In this document: one piece after another, positions 35,997-44,264 of the stretch
Layout of the letters: every line of letters begins with the position of its first letter
How positions within the stretch are numbered: position 1 is the stretch's first letter
Source: Acidisoma silvae
Lineage (GTDB): Bacteria; Pseudomonadota; Alphaproteobacteria; Acetobacterales; Acetobacteraceae
DNA length: 64,000 bases
NCBI RefSeq assembly: GCF_020618775.1
Contig: NZ_JAESVB010000016.1
Coordinates: 17,165-81,164, forward strand
Direction of reading: 5' to 3'
Made by a program: the position numbers and the translations under genes
Notes under the pieces: model-generated
Database searches by the model: none
The model's input: only the letters and a program-made list of their open reading frames with translations
Told to the model about the DNA's origin: nothing

Positions 35997-37412
35997 CTAA
36001 CCGTACAGGGCTGGGGTGGAATGAAAGATTTCGCGCTTCGAAGCCGCCGCAGCGACTGCAGGCAGACCAATCTCGATCTTGTCTGTTTCCGTGCGGGACG
36101 CTTTCAGCACGGCATTCACGATCAAAGTGCCGACATCATGTTGCCAGAGCCAAAGGCCATTGGCCTGCCCCCGGAAGCTCGCTTCGCCGCCCAGCGATCC
36201 ACGCGGCACGAAGCCGGCGGCCAGGCCGATACCAAAGACATTCGGTATCGCTTGCCCTTCGCTATCCATGACGCGGCAAGCGCTATCAACCATCGGGTGC
36301 TGCGGGCCAAGCTGCGAGTGCAGGGTGATCGGCACGCCCACTTCGTCAAAGAAAGGGAGGCCGCGGGGCCGATATCCCATCGCAGCGATCACGATATCCG
36401 CATCGTCCATGATCTGGGCGGCGTGTCTCTCATCCGCGCCGATCTGCTGCAAGCGCAAACGCGCTTCGACCGGCCGTCCACCAATGCCACGCGCCTGCAT
36501 GACCAGCTCCCGGGAATCCAGCCGGAAACCCGCGAAGCGGAAAACACGGCCACTGATCTGGCACACGTCGTCCTCTGTCCATTCGGTGTAACCCTCGGCC
36601 AGCGCCTGCTCCCGATCGGGGTAGTAGATGCGCAGCGGACGGCGATGCAGAAGCGTAATGCCGGCTTCGCCGAAAGCTACGTTCGGCAGCCGATGCAAAA
36701 GCGCGTGCGCTACCGCAGCAGCACTTGTCGACCCGCCGATGATAGCCAGACGGGGATTAGCCTTTTTGCTGAGGATGTCGCCGATACGCTGCAATCCTTC
36801 CGGTGTCAGCACCTCACCCGATTGCATGAGGCGCGCACCGCATCGCTCGACCAGGCTTTTGCCATCAAACTGTTCCCGCGCCATGCGCGGCAGAGGCTGA
36901 TGTGCGCCGGAAGCGACGATCAGCTGGCGAGCAAATATCTTGCGCGTCGTGCCGGCCTCAAGATCGCTGATCTCGACCATCCAGCCATCGTCACACCGCC
37001 GGGCAGACTGCGCCTTGTGACGCGTGAGGACGGCGCTGGCCGGATAGGCCTCAGCCATACGTTCGATCGCGGCCCCGACCAGTCCCAAAAAGCGGCCAGC
37101 CTCGCGCAAAGGCACAGGACCATGTCCGGCTGCCGCCAAATTTCTGGTCAATTCGTGGCTTTGCAGCCGCGTCAGCTCCGTCGGATGGGCGCTGTCGAGG
37201 CAATCCACAAAGGTGCCGCCGCCGCTATCGGAGTTAATCGCATAATTGCCGATCTCCCCCTTGCCCAGGCTGGCTGCGCTTTCCACGATCGCGATGCCCA
37301 TCGAGAGGAGGTTATCCAGCTGGTCAGCCTTGTGGGCAGCAAGAAGCGTTGCAACACCACCCGGCCCGCCGCCGATAATCACCAGTTCAAAACGCTGCAC
37401 TGAGGAGGCCAT
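35997..37412 (-). CDS. FAD/NAD(P)-binding oxidoreductase paired with the DegT aminotransferase
   Basis: A 471-residue flavoprotein with Rossmann motif GGGPGG at 14-19, a second dinucleotide motif AIIGGSTSAAAVAHALL mid-protein, and a C-terminal FVPRGSLGGEASFRGQANG segment. The layout (N-terminal FAD domain, central NAD(P) motif, long 'AINSDSGGGTFVDCLDS' loop) recalls lysine/ornithine N-hydroxylase-like or FAD-dependent regulatory oxidoreductases, but I cannot assign a family with confidence. ATG 37412 is set by AGGA upstream; the frame opens further to 37559 without support. With the DegT enzyme it forms a two-gene module, perhaps alcohol oxidation followed by transamination. Confidence 0.7.
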   Translation of the reverse strand: MASSVQRFELVIIGGGPGGVATLLAAHKADQLDNLLSMGIAIVESAASLGKGEIGNYAINSDSGGGTFVDCLDSAHPTELTRLQSHELTRNLAAAGHGPVPLREAGRFLGLVGAAIERMAEAYPASAVLTRHKAQSARRCDDGWMVEISDLEAGTTRKIFARQLIVASGAHQPLPRMAREQFDGKSLVERCGARLMQSGEVLTPEGLQRIGDILSKKANPRLAIIGGSTSAAAVAHALLHRLPNVAFGEAGITLLHRRPLRIYYPDREQALAEGYTEWTEDDVCQISGRVFRFAGFRLDSRELVMQARGIGGRPVEARLRLQQIGADERHAAQIMDDADIVIAAMGYRPRGLPFFDEVGVPITLHSQLGPQHPMVDSACRVMDSEGQAIPNVFGIGLAAGFVPRGSLGGEASFRGQANGLWLWQHDVGTLIVNAVLKASRTETDKIEIGLPAVAAAASKREIFHSTPALYG

Positions 37413-38044
37413 GCTACTATCCTGATTGCGGCGGCACCAAGCCTGACCACGAACCACCAATGCGGAACTGCCGACATCCGGATGATTACTAAGCCAAAGT
37501 GAGATGACGTGACTTTTCTTCGGGCTGTTGTGGGACCAGAAGAATCTTGTGATTCTCAATCTAGATAGAGACTAACCCGATTTCTGCCTGGACTTTATGG
37601 CGAGGTACTAAAGGCAATTAGTTTCGTGCATTTGGGTTAGACGTTTTCCTATTTATGGGTACACCTCTTGATCTAAACGCCAAGCAGCCGCCCTCTCCGT
37701 GCGCGGCCGCAGTGTCATGGATCAGAGCCAGCTTGCGATTTTTCGCAATGCTAGTCTAATGATATTGGGGATCGCAAAAGCCACCCCGACATCGGGAGGA
37801 TTTTTTGCCAGATCAAATAAAATCTATTTTTCGGCTGTGCCGCTGGGCTTTTCGGAACAGGCTCAGTCGTTAGCACCTTCGGCGGCACTGAAAATGCCAT
37901 CCGGATGAACCCGCATAAATCTTATGATTTGCGTAGGCAGATCTATCTACCAAAAGGGGTAGTCTGTCCCGACCTTAGCGCTTAGGGAGACCGGCAAGTT
38001 TTGCCTTTGTCTCTGCCAGGTTTGCTCACGCGCGGAGAAATACA
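37413..38044. other. Noncoding part of a 793-base intergenic region
   Basis: AT-richer than its neighbours and without a credible gene; the only frame of note (37699-37908) has no ribosome site or recognisable content. Two small hairpins occur: CTACC/GGGTAG at about 37946-37962 and GGCAA/TTGCC at about 37993-38005. They lead into the structured RNA candidate that follows. Confidence 0.45.
37784..37807 (+). terminator. Possible intrinsic terminator
   Basis: CCCG-ACAT-CGGG hairpin followed by AGGATTTTTT. The stem is short. No gene upstream on the plus strand requires it, unless a small RNA is made from this gap. Confidence 0.3.
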
Positions 38045-38182
38045 CCCGCCGAGGCGGTAAAAGTCCGATGCTGGCTTACCCCAATGGGCGGGGTCGTACG
38101 CAAGGCCAGCAGTCCGGGCACCAGCGGGAGGTCAGAGCGGTGCCCGGTATGAGTGTAACGGATGGGAGGTCGCATCCTACCG
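38045..38182 (+). ncRNA. Highly structured RNA candidate (possibly HEARO/omega-RNA-like)
   Basis: Consecutive hairpins fill this stretch: CCGC/GCGG (38046-38057), GCTGGC/GCCAGC (38070-38075 with 38105-38110) enclosing ACCCC/GGGGT (38078-38094), a perfect 9-bp CCGGGCACC/GGTGCCCGG stem (38114-38122 with 38139-38147) and GGATG/CATCC (38160-38177). CGGTA/TACCG (38145-38149 with 38178-38182) could close a branch around the last one, and GGTAA/TTACC (38056-38060 with 38076-38080) suggests a pseudoknot with the second stem. Strand is not certain. The density resembles large self-standing RNAs such as HEARO (IscB-associated) RNAs or intron fragments, but no nuclease or reverse transcriptase gene is adjacent. 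It is not a riboswitch I recognise. Confidence 0.45.
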
Positions 38183-38205
38183 CACATCAAACATTACGGC
38201 AAAGC

Positions 38206-39279
38206 CTAATCTGCGGCTTGACTTGGGAGCCGAGCATGCGCCGGCAATTGCCTTTGCACGAAGTACGCGGGCTCTCGCCTTTGGCGGATCAATGCCGGCA
38301 ATAGCTCGGCCCAGGCAGACAGGACGCCCCTATAAGGCGGCGGGCAGTCCTGCCTGATCAGCCTATGCAACTGCGGCAGGCGGTAGAACGGCACCATGGG
38401 GAACATGTGATGCTCGATATGATAATTCATATTCGCGTATAGGAAGGCAAAGACAGGGTTCATGATCACCGTACGCGTATTAAGCCGATGATCGAAGACA
38501 TCCTCATCCAGGCCCGCATGCTGGGTCAGGTTGAAAACCTGGCAGAGGACGCCGCCGTAGAAACGCGGAAGTATGACGAACATGGCAGGCAGAATGCTGT
38601 GCGCCGCGACGCAGATGACGGCGACCGCCAGAATAATGGCCAAATAGGCGCGGGACGCCCAGATGACGGCACGACGCTGGCCATCCGGCACAAAATACTT
38701 GCCGTCTTCTGTCAGATTACCGGTTGCGTTCTGCAATAGCCGCCCGACCTGAACGTAGCCGTCATGCAAAAAGAAGAAGTCGAGAAACTGAGCCCAGACG
38801 TTCGGCGGACGCGGCGCCGCGATCTCGGGATCCTTTCCCACCAGCAGCGTATGCGTATGATGGCGACTATGGCTCCAACGGTAATAGAAGCCCTCGCGTA
38901 GCGTGATGAAGGCGCAGAGATGATAGAACATCTCATTGATCCAGCGCGTGCGGAATCCCGTGCCATGCGACAATTCATGATGACGATGATCGGCCACCGC
39001 ATAGAGCGTGCCGTAGATGAAAAAGGTGGGAATTGCCCACCATGTCCCCCAGGCGAAAAAAGCAGTCATGCCCGCCACGGCCAGCAGCGCCAGCCACAGC
39101 GCGAAGAAGCGCAAAGCCGGCCCATCGGACCGGCGCATCAGCTCTTTCAGCTGCTTTCGGCTGACCGGGCAGGCATACCATAGGGTTCCAACCGCGTGAC
39201 CCAGATCACCGTCGGCATTTGCCGTCGCCATGCCAGCCGTTTCGTCCCGCAGGCGATAGTTTTTCCACACATGTTTCAT
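38206..39279 (-). CDS. MocD-like membrane desaturase/oxygenase, first paralogue
   Basis: A 357-residue integral-membrane di-iron enzyme of the fatty acid desaturase superfamily. The histidine boxes are HHELSHG, HSRHHTHT and NYHIEHHMFP, plus TQHAGL; hydrophobic pairs lie between. It is clearly paralogous to the 41578 product (shared RKQxKxLMRRxDGPALR and the last box). That copy sits with ferredoxin genes, suggesting oxygenase rather than lipid desaturase activity, as for MocD of rhizopine catabolism. ATG 39279 has a strong GGAGGA site. It is divergent from a LacI regulator at 39380, which probably controls it. Substrate is inference. Confidence 0.8.
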   Translation of the reverse strand: MKHVWKNYRLRDETAGMATANADGDLGHAVGTLWYACPVSRKQLKELMRRSDGPALRFFALWLALLAVAGMTAFFAWGTWWAIPTFFIYGTLYAVADHRHHELSHGTGFRTRWINEMFYHLCAFITLREGFYYRWSHSRHHTHTLLVGKDPEIAAPRPPNVWAQFLDFFFLHDGYVQVGRLLQNATGNLTEDGKYFVPDGQRRAVIWASRAYLAIILAVAVICVAAHSILPAMFVILPRFYGGVLCQVFNLTQHAGLDEDVFDHRLNTRTVIMNPVFAFLYANMNYHIEHHMFPMVPFYRLPQLHRLIRQDCPPPYRGVLSAWAELLPALIRQRREPAYFVQRQLPAHARLPSQAAD

Positions 39280-39379
39280 TCTGCGTCTTCCTCCGTTGCC
39301 TGCCTTTACGCCCAGGCCGCTTGCCGTCAGAGGAAATCGCGGTATTTTCTGTCAAACCCGTCAAAGAAGCGGCCGGAAA

Positions 39380-40429
39380 ATGAAAGAATCTCGCAAATCG
39401 GGGGCTCGGACGCGTATCACCGACCTGGCCGAAGCCGCCGGTGTCAGCGTGTCCACCGTTGATCGCGTCATCAACGGCCGCAACCCGGTACGGCAGCCGA
39501 CGGCCGAAAAGGTCATGCAGGCCGCGGAATCCCTCGGCTTTCGCGGCGCCCCTGTCATTGCCCGACGCTGGTCTCGGGAAAAACCGGCCCTTCGCTTCGG
39601 CTTCCTGCTGCTGCAAAAGCATCGCAGCTTCTATCAGGCGCTGGCGCGGGATATACAAATAGCGGCGCAGGCTTCGACAGCGGCCCGCATTTCCGTGCGG
39701 ATTTTCTATGCCGAGAACCTCGCGCCGACCGCCGTTGCCGCCCAGATCAAATCGCTGGGCGCGGAGGTCGACGCCATCGCCATCGTCGCCGCCAACCATC
39801 CCCTTATCTCGGCGGCGCTGGAAGCGCTGACCCTCAAGGGTGTCGCGGTCTTCGCCCTGATTTCGGATATCAGCACCGCTGCCCGCATCGGCTATGTCGG
39901 CCTCGACAATCACGCCGTGGGCCGGACCGCCGGCTGGTTCATCTCTCAGATGGCGCGGGAATCCGGCAAGGTCGCGGTGCTGGTCGGAACCCACCGTTTC
40001 CGCTGCCAGGATCTCAACGAAAGCGGCTTCCGATCCTATCTCCGGGAACATGCGACGCAATTCGAGGTCATCGAACCCGGCGCGACACTGGAAGACGCCA
40101 ATGTCGCGGCAGAACTCGTCCGGCATCTGTTGCAAAGGCACCCAGACTTGCGTGGTCTTTATATCGCGGGCGGCGGCATCGGCGGCGCATTGACCGCGCT
40201 GCGCGAATGCCCACGGGCGAAATCCATCGCCACTATCGGCAATGACCGCACCAGCGCTGCCCATCAGGGCTTGCTCGACGGGCATATTCGCCTACTGCTA
40301 TCGCATCCTCTGCCCGCTCTCTGCGCCGCCTTGATCGCGCGCATGACGGATGCCGCGCAGGGCAATCCGGATGCCTTGGCGCCCTGCTATCTGGACCTTC
40401 AAATCGAGACGCCGGAAAGCCTCCGCTAG
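39380..40429 (+). CDS. LacI-family transcriptional regulator, first copy
   Basis: A 349-residue repressor. The N-terminal HTH reads TRITDLAEAAGVSVSTVDRV with hinge helix near residue 50, followed by a periplasmic-binding-protein-like sugar domain (residues about 62-340), including IGYVGLDNHAVGRTAGWF. The VSVSTVDRV recognition helix ending in DRV rather than SRV places it in the subgroup that responds to polyol/inositol-type ligands in several Rhizobiales, which is only suggestive. Start ATG 39380 is the first Met of the HTH; the ribosome site is poor. Divergent from the first MocD-like gene, and its 3' end overlaps the second LacI gene by four bases. Confidence 0.88.
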   Translation: MKESRKSGARTRITDLAEAAGVSVSTVDRVINGRNPVRQPTAEKVMQAAESLGFRGAPVIARRWSREKPALRFGFLLLQKHRSFYQALARDIQIAAQASTAARISVRIFYAENLAPTAVAAQIKSLGAEVDAIAIVAANHPLISAALEALTLKGVAVFALISDISTAARIGYVGLDNHAVGRTAGWFISQMARESGKVAVLVGTHRFRCQDLNESGFRSYLREHATQFEVIEPGATLEDANVAAELVRHLLQRHPDLRGLYIAGGGIGGALTALRECPRAKSIATIGNDRTSAAHQGLLDGHIRLLLSHPLPALCAALIARMTDAAQGNPDALAPCYLDLQIETPESLR

Positions 40430-41439
40430 CAATTTTCCATCGTATGCAGCGTGAAGGCGATTTCGCTGGGAATCGGGAGATCCGTGCCACGACCCAGGCG
40501 GCTGAGCATGAGGTCAATCGCCCGCCGCGCCTGCAATTCTGGCGCCTGGTCGATCGTAACCGTCATCAACCCGTCCCGCAGAAGCACCGCGCTCTCATCC
40601 GTCAATTCATGGCCGACGAAGATGGGCAGCGCCGGCCGCTGCCAATCGCGAAGGGCATTGCCCACGCCGGCGCTACCGCCACCTGTGTTATAGACGGCAA
40701 CAAGGTCCGGCCGTTCCCGCAATGCCTGCATGACATGGTGATAGCTGCGTTCCGGGTCGTCCCCTGTCGTCAGGACCGGGGCCACGGCGATGGCAGGCGC
40801 ATGCCGCGCCAACCCGCGCCGAAATCCATCGATCCGCTGCTTATGGGCACGAAAACCCGTGCTGGTGGACAGGATAACGGCCGTTCCCGCGCCGCGCGCC
40901 ATCCGCGCCACGAAAAAGGCCGCCGTGCCGCCGGCTTTGGTATGATCGATCCCGACATAGGCCGCGCGCGGCGAGTCTGGGACATCCGTCACCACGCAGA
41001 TCACCGGGCGCCCAGCGGCTTCCGAGGCCGCAATGGCCGCGACATTGGCGGGATGCTCCTCGCAATAGACGATGATGCCGTCCGCCCGGCAGTTCACAAT
41101 CCGCTGCGCCACGCGCGCCGGGTCGGTCATGTCGATGCTGGTGCGGATAACGGTGACGGAGCGATCAAGCGTCGCGGCCACCTGCCCCATGGCGGCACCA
41201 AGCCGCCGCATGAAGGGCGTGGTGGCACGCGCCAGCATCACTTCGATACGCAGGGCACGCGCATGCGGCACCGGCAGAATGCGGCGCAGCCCGAGTTCTC
41301 GCGCGGCATCCAGCACCCGCTGCTCGGTCTTGGGCGATACGCTGCCACGCTCATTCAGCACGCGATCGACCGTCGCAATGCCGACGCCCGCGCGCTTTGC
41401 CACATCCTCCAGCCCATGACGGATCTTGCGCCGCTCCAT
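40426..41439 (-). CDS. LacI-family transcriptional regulator, second copy
   Basis: A 337-residue repressor with HTH HGLEDVAKRAGVGIATVDRV and a ligand domain holding AYVGIDHTKAGGTAAFF. Organisation matches the neighbouring LacI gene, to which it is oriented tail-to-tail. ATG 41439 is chosen since GGGAG lies five bases upstream; the frame extends to 41460 with no site. It is divergent from the second MocD-like operon, and the gap carries a perfect inverted repeat that is the probable operator. Its effector is likely the operon substrate or a product. Confidence 0.88.
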   Translation of the reverse strand: MERRKIRHGLEDVAKRAGVGIATVDRVLNERGSVSPKTEQRVLDAARELGLRRILPVPHARALRIEVMLARATTPFMRRLGAAMGQVAATLDRSVTVIRTSIDMTDPARVAQRIVNCRADGIIVYCEEHPANVAAIAASEAAGRPVICVVTDVPDSPRAAYVGIDHTKAGGTAAFFVARMARGAGTAVILSTSTGFRAHKQRIDGFRRGLARHAPAIAVAPVLTTGDDPERSYHHVMQALRERPDLVAVYNTGGGSAGVGNALRDWQRPALPIFVGHELTDESAVLLRDGLMTVTIDQAPELQARRAIDLMLSRLGRGTDLPIPSEIAFTLHTMENC

Positions 41440-41489
41440 CCTATCTCCCCCCAAAGCCACTTGTGGGCCTTGCGGCGAAGCCTAGCGGA

Positions 41490-41507
41490 TTGATGGAAAA
41501 CCATCAA
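41490..41507. promoter_or_regulatory. Inverted repeat, probable LacI operator
   Basis: TTGATGG-AAAA-CCATCAA, a perfect 7-bp inverted repeat 71 bases before the second MocD-like start and 51 bases from the LacI start. Its position in the divergent gap fits control of both genes by the LacI protein. Confidence 0.55.
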
Positions 41508-41577
41508 AACCTTCCGCCGGTGGGTCAGCTTGCCTGGGCTATAGCGGCTGAAAGCCTGACAAGGGCGGAGGGAACTG

Positions 41578-42648
41578 ATGACAATCGCATCGCGTGACTA
41601 CAGCCTGACCGGAACGGAGACGCATCTCGCGGCCGAACGGGGCCTGGCCTCGGCCGACTGGTATGCCCATCCCATTCCTCGCAAGCAGATGAAGGACTTG
41701 ATGCGCCGCAAGGACGGCCCGGCGCTACGCGATACCGCCATTTGGCTCGGGCTGATGCTGGTCTGCGCGGGATTCGGCATTCATTTCTGGGGCAGTTGGC
41801 TCGCAGTGCCCTTCTTCATCGTCTACGGCGTGCTCTACGGCTCGGCATCGGACTCGCGCTGGCATGAATGCGGTCATGGCACCGCCTTCAAGACGGCCTG
41901 GATGAACGATGTTGTTTACAACATTGCCTGTTTCATGATCATGCGGGAACCGACGGTCTGGCGCTGGAGCCATACGCGGCATCACACGGATACCATCATC
42001 GTGGGCCGCGACCCTGAGATTTCGGTCAAGCGTCCGCCCGATATCGCGGGCATCTTGCTCAATCTCTTCGCTTTGAAATCCTCCTATTTCGCAATCAGGA
42101 AGCTGGCGCTCCATGCCAGCGGACGCCTGACGGATGAGGAAAAGACCTTCATCCCTGAGATGGAACAGAAGAAGGTATACGGAATAGCGCGGATCTATCT
42201 CGCCATACTGTTCGGCGTCGCCGCTTTATCCCTTGCGCTGCACAGTTGGATACCGGCCATGCTGATCGGCCTGCCGACGTTGTACGGCGGCTATCTGACC
42301 GTCATCTATGGTGTTACGCAGCATGCCGGATTGTCTGAAGACGTGCTGGACCACCGGCTGAACAGCCGCACAGTCTATATGAACCCGATTTCCCGTTTCC
42401 TTTACTGGAACATGAACTATCACGTCGAGCACCATATGTTTCCCATGGTGCCCTATCATGCACTACCTGCCTTGCATGATGTCATTAAGGACGAGTGCCC
42501 GGAGCCTTATCCCAGCATTGTCGCCGCCTATGCCGAAATCATCCCGGCATTGCTGAAACAACGCAGTGATCCGTATTACTTCGTTCGGCGCGAACTGCCG
42601 AGCAAGACAAGAATGACGGACTCCGTTAGTCTCGTCCAAACCGCCTAA
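41578..42648 (+). CDS. MocD-like membrane di-iron oxygenase (desaturase superfamily), second paralogue
   Basis: A 356-residue membrane enzyme. Histidine boxes: HECGHG, HTRHHTDT and NYHVEHHMFP, with TQHAGL between helices. The genes that follow encode a Rieske ferredoxin and its FAD reductase, the same order as mocD-mocE-mocF of rhizopine (3-O-methyl-scyllo-inosamine) catabolism, where the trio removes the O-methyl group. So an O-demethylating or hydroxylating oxygenase fed by its own electron chain is likely. GGAGGG precedes ATG 41578. An inverted repeat and a LacI gene lie upstream. Whether the substrate is rhizopine is inference; an alkane or fatty acyl substrate remains possible. Confidence 0.82.
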   Translation: MTIASRDYSLTGTETHLAAERGLASADWYAHPIPRKQMKDLMRRKDGPALRDTAIWLGLMLVCAGFGIHFWGSWLAVPFFIVYGVLYGSASDSRWHECGHGTAFKTAWMNDVVYNIACFMIMREPTVWRWSHTRHHTDTIIVGRDPEISVKRPPDIAGILLNLFALKSSYFAIRKLALHASGRLTDEEKTFIPEMEQKKVYGIARIYLAILFGVAALSLALHSWIPAMLIGLPTLYGGYLTVIYGVTQHAGLSEDVLDHRLNSRTVYMNPISRFLYWNMNYHVEHHMFPMVPYHALPALHDVIKDECPEPYPSIVAAYAEIIPALLKQRSDPYYFVRRELPSKTRMTDSVSLVQTA

Positions 42649-42678
42649 CCAAAACCAAAAAGACGACGGGAAAAGATC

Positions 42679-42993
42679 ATGGCACAATGGATCAATGCCT
42701 GCGGGGCAGATGATATCGACGAGGAGGATGTCATCCGCTTCGACCATGCGGGGCAGAGTTTTGCGGTCTACCGGCTGGAGGATGACACATTTTGCGCCAC
42801 CGGCGGCTTCTGCACGCATGAGAATGTGCATCTGGCCGACGGGCTGGTCATGGGCCGCATCATCGAATGCCCCAAGCATAACGGCCGCTTCGATATTCCC
42901 ACCGGCAAGGCCAAAGGCGCTCCGGCCTGCATCGACCTCAAAACCTTCCCCGTGAAGATCGAGGACGGTCGCGTCTTCATCGACCTCGGCTGA
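42679..42993 (+). CDS. Rieske-type [2Fe-2S] ferredoxin (MocE family)
   Basis: A 104-residue soluble ferredoxin. The Rieske cluster ligands are Cys45 and His47 (GGFCTHENVHL) with Cys64 and His67 (IIECPKHNGRFD). Length fits stand-alone Rieske ferredoxins of oxygenase systems. It should pass electrons from the reductase encoded 12 bases downstream to the membrane di-iron enzyme encoded just upstream. ATG 42679 has GGGAAA upstream. Confidence 0.92.
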   Translation: MAQWINACGADDIDEEDVIRFDHAGQSFAVYRLEDDTFCATGGFCTHENVHLADGLVMGRIIECPKHNGRFDIPTGKAKGAPACIDLKTFPVKIEDGRVFIDLG

Positions 42994-43005
42994 GGGCAGC
43001 GCATC

Positions 43006-44262
43006 ATGTCGTCGGCGTCAGATCCAGGCATTGTCATTATCGGCGCGGGAGAGGCCGGCACCCGCGCCGCTCTCACCCTGAGAGAAAGGCATTATACAGG
43101 TTCCGTCACGCTGATCGGCGCGGAAACGCATCTGCCCTACGAACGGCCGCCTTTGTCCAAAGCCGCGCAGACGGCGCTTGACCACCCATCGCCTGCCCTT
43201 ATCGGCGGTGCCGACCGCCTTGCCGACTTGGGAATCACCTATCGCACAGGTGTCATGGTAACAGGGATCGATCGCGCGGCGCAAACGGTCAGCGTGCAGG
43301 ACGGCCTGTCACTGCCCTATGCCCAGTTGCTGTTGGCGACCGGAGCGAAGCCGCGCACCCTGGCCCTGCCCGGCGCGACGGCTGACAATGTTCTCTATCT
43401 GCGCACCTTTGTGGATGCTCTGGCGCTGCGAAACAGGCTTGCACACGGCATCCGTCTTGTTGTCATCGGGGGCGGTTTTATCGGCCTGGAAGTGGCGGCC
43501 AGCGCTCTGGAACGCGGTTGCGCGGTCACTGTGGTAGAAATGGCACCGCGCATTCTGGGCCGCGCCGTGCCGGCTGAGATCGCAGCGCGTGTCGCTGCGC
43601 ATCATCGGGCCGCCGGTATCACCATCATCGAAGGCATCGGCCTGACGGCAATCGCGGCAAGACCACAGGGCAGCACCGTTGTGCTGGCGGACGGCACGGT
43701 TCTGGAAGCCGATGCCATCATCGCCGGGATTGGCGCCATTCCCGAAACCGCTTTAGCCGAAGCCGCCGGTCTCACCATTGAAAACGGCATCCGTGTCGAC
43801 GGCCGCCTGGCAACCGATGACCCTGCGATCTTCGCGGCGGGCGATTGCTGTTCCTTCCCACATCCGGTCTTTGGCGGCAGGCGATTGCGGCTGGAAGCCT
43901 GGCGCAACGCGCAGGATCAGGGACGGCATGCCGCCGGCTCCATGCTGGGCGACAGGGCCGCGTTCGCGACCGTGCCCTGGTTCTGGTCCGATCAGCATGG
44001 TGATACGTTGCAGATCGCGGGCCTGCCGGATGAGGGTGACCAGACCGTGACGCGGGATCTGGGCGGGATGCCCTTTCTGTTCCATCTCAAAGGCGGGCGG
44101 CTGGTCGGCGCCAGTGCCTTTGGTCCCATCGGCAAGGTCGCGAAAGATATCCGTCTGGCCGAGATGCTGATCGACGCGAAGTGCCACCCGGACCCGGCGG
44201 CGCTGGCGGACCCGGCCGTCAAACTCAAGGCGCTGCTGCCGACCCGCGCGACGGCCGCTTGA
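43006..44262 (+). CDS. FAD-dependent NAD(P)H-ferredoxin reductase (MocF-like)
   Basis: A 418-residue reductase of the putidaredoxin/rubredoxin reductase type. FAD motif GAGEAG at residues 13-18, active-site YERPPLSK near 46, NAD motif GGGFIGLEVAASALERG (about 158-174), and IFAAGDCCSFP for the second FAD contact. It would reduce the adjacent Rieske ferredoxin at the expense of NAD(P)H. Start ATG 43006 follows GAGGGCAG. The gene's TGA touches the TTG/GTG start region of the next gene, so expression is coupled. Confidence 0.9.
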   Translation: MSSASDPGIVIIGAGEAGTRAALTLRERHYTGSVTLIGAETHLPYERPPLSKAAQTALDHPSPALIGGADRLADLGITYRTGVMVTGIDRAAQTVSVQDGLSLPYAQLLLATGAKPRTLALPGATADNVLYLRTFVDALALRNRLAHGIRLVVIGGGFIGLEVAASALERGCAVTVVEMAPRILGRAVPAEIAARVAAHHRAAGITIIEGIGLTAIAARPQGSTVVLADGTVLEADAIIAGIGAIPETALAEAAGLTIENGIRVDGRLATDDPAIFAAGDCCSFPHPVFGGRRLRLEAWRNAQDQGRHAAGSMLGDRAAFATVPWFWSDQHGDTLQIAGLPDEGDQTVTRDLGGMPFLFHLKGGRLVGASAFGPIGKVAKDIRLAEMLIDAKCHPDPAALADPAVKLKALLPTRATAA

Positions 44263-44264
44263 GA

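Noticed and set aside
36021..37403. 460-codon plus-strand frame opposite the FAD enzyme
   Set aside because: Shadow of the minus-strand flavoprotein, which has clear Rossmann motifs.
37699..37908. 69-codon frame in the noncoding gap
   Set aside because: No ribosome site and no recognisable protein features; AT-rich intergenic sequence.
37975..38000. Cobalamin-riboswitch B12 box (AGGGAGACCGGC)
   Set aside because: Resembles the B12 box but the upstream conserved core is missing and no B12-related gene follows on that strand.
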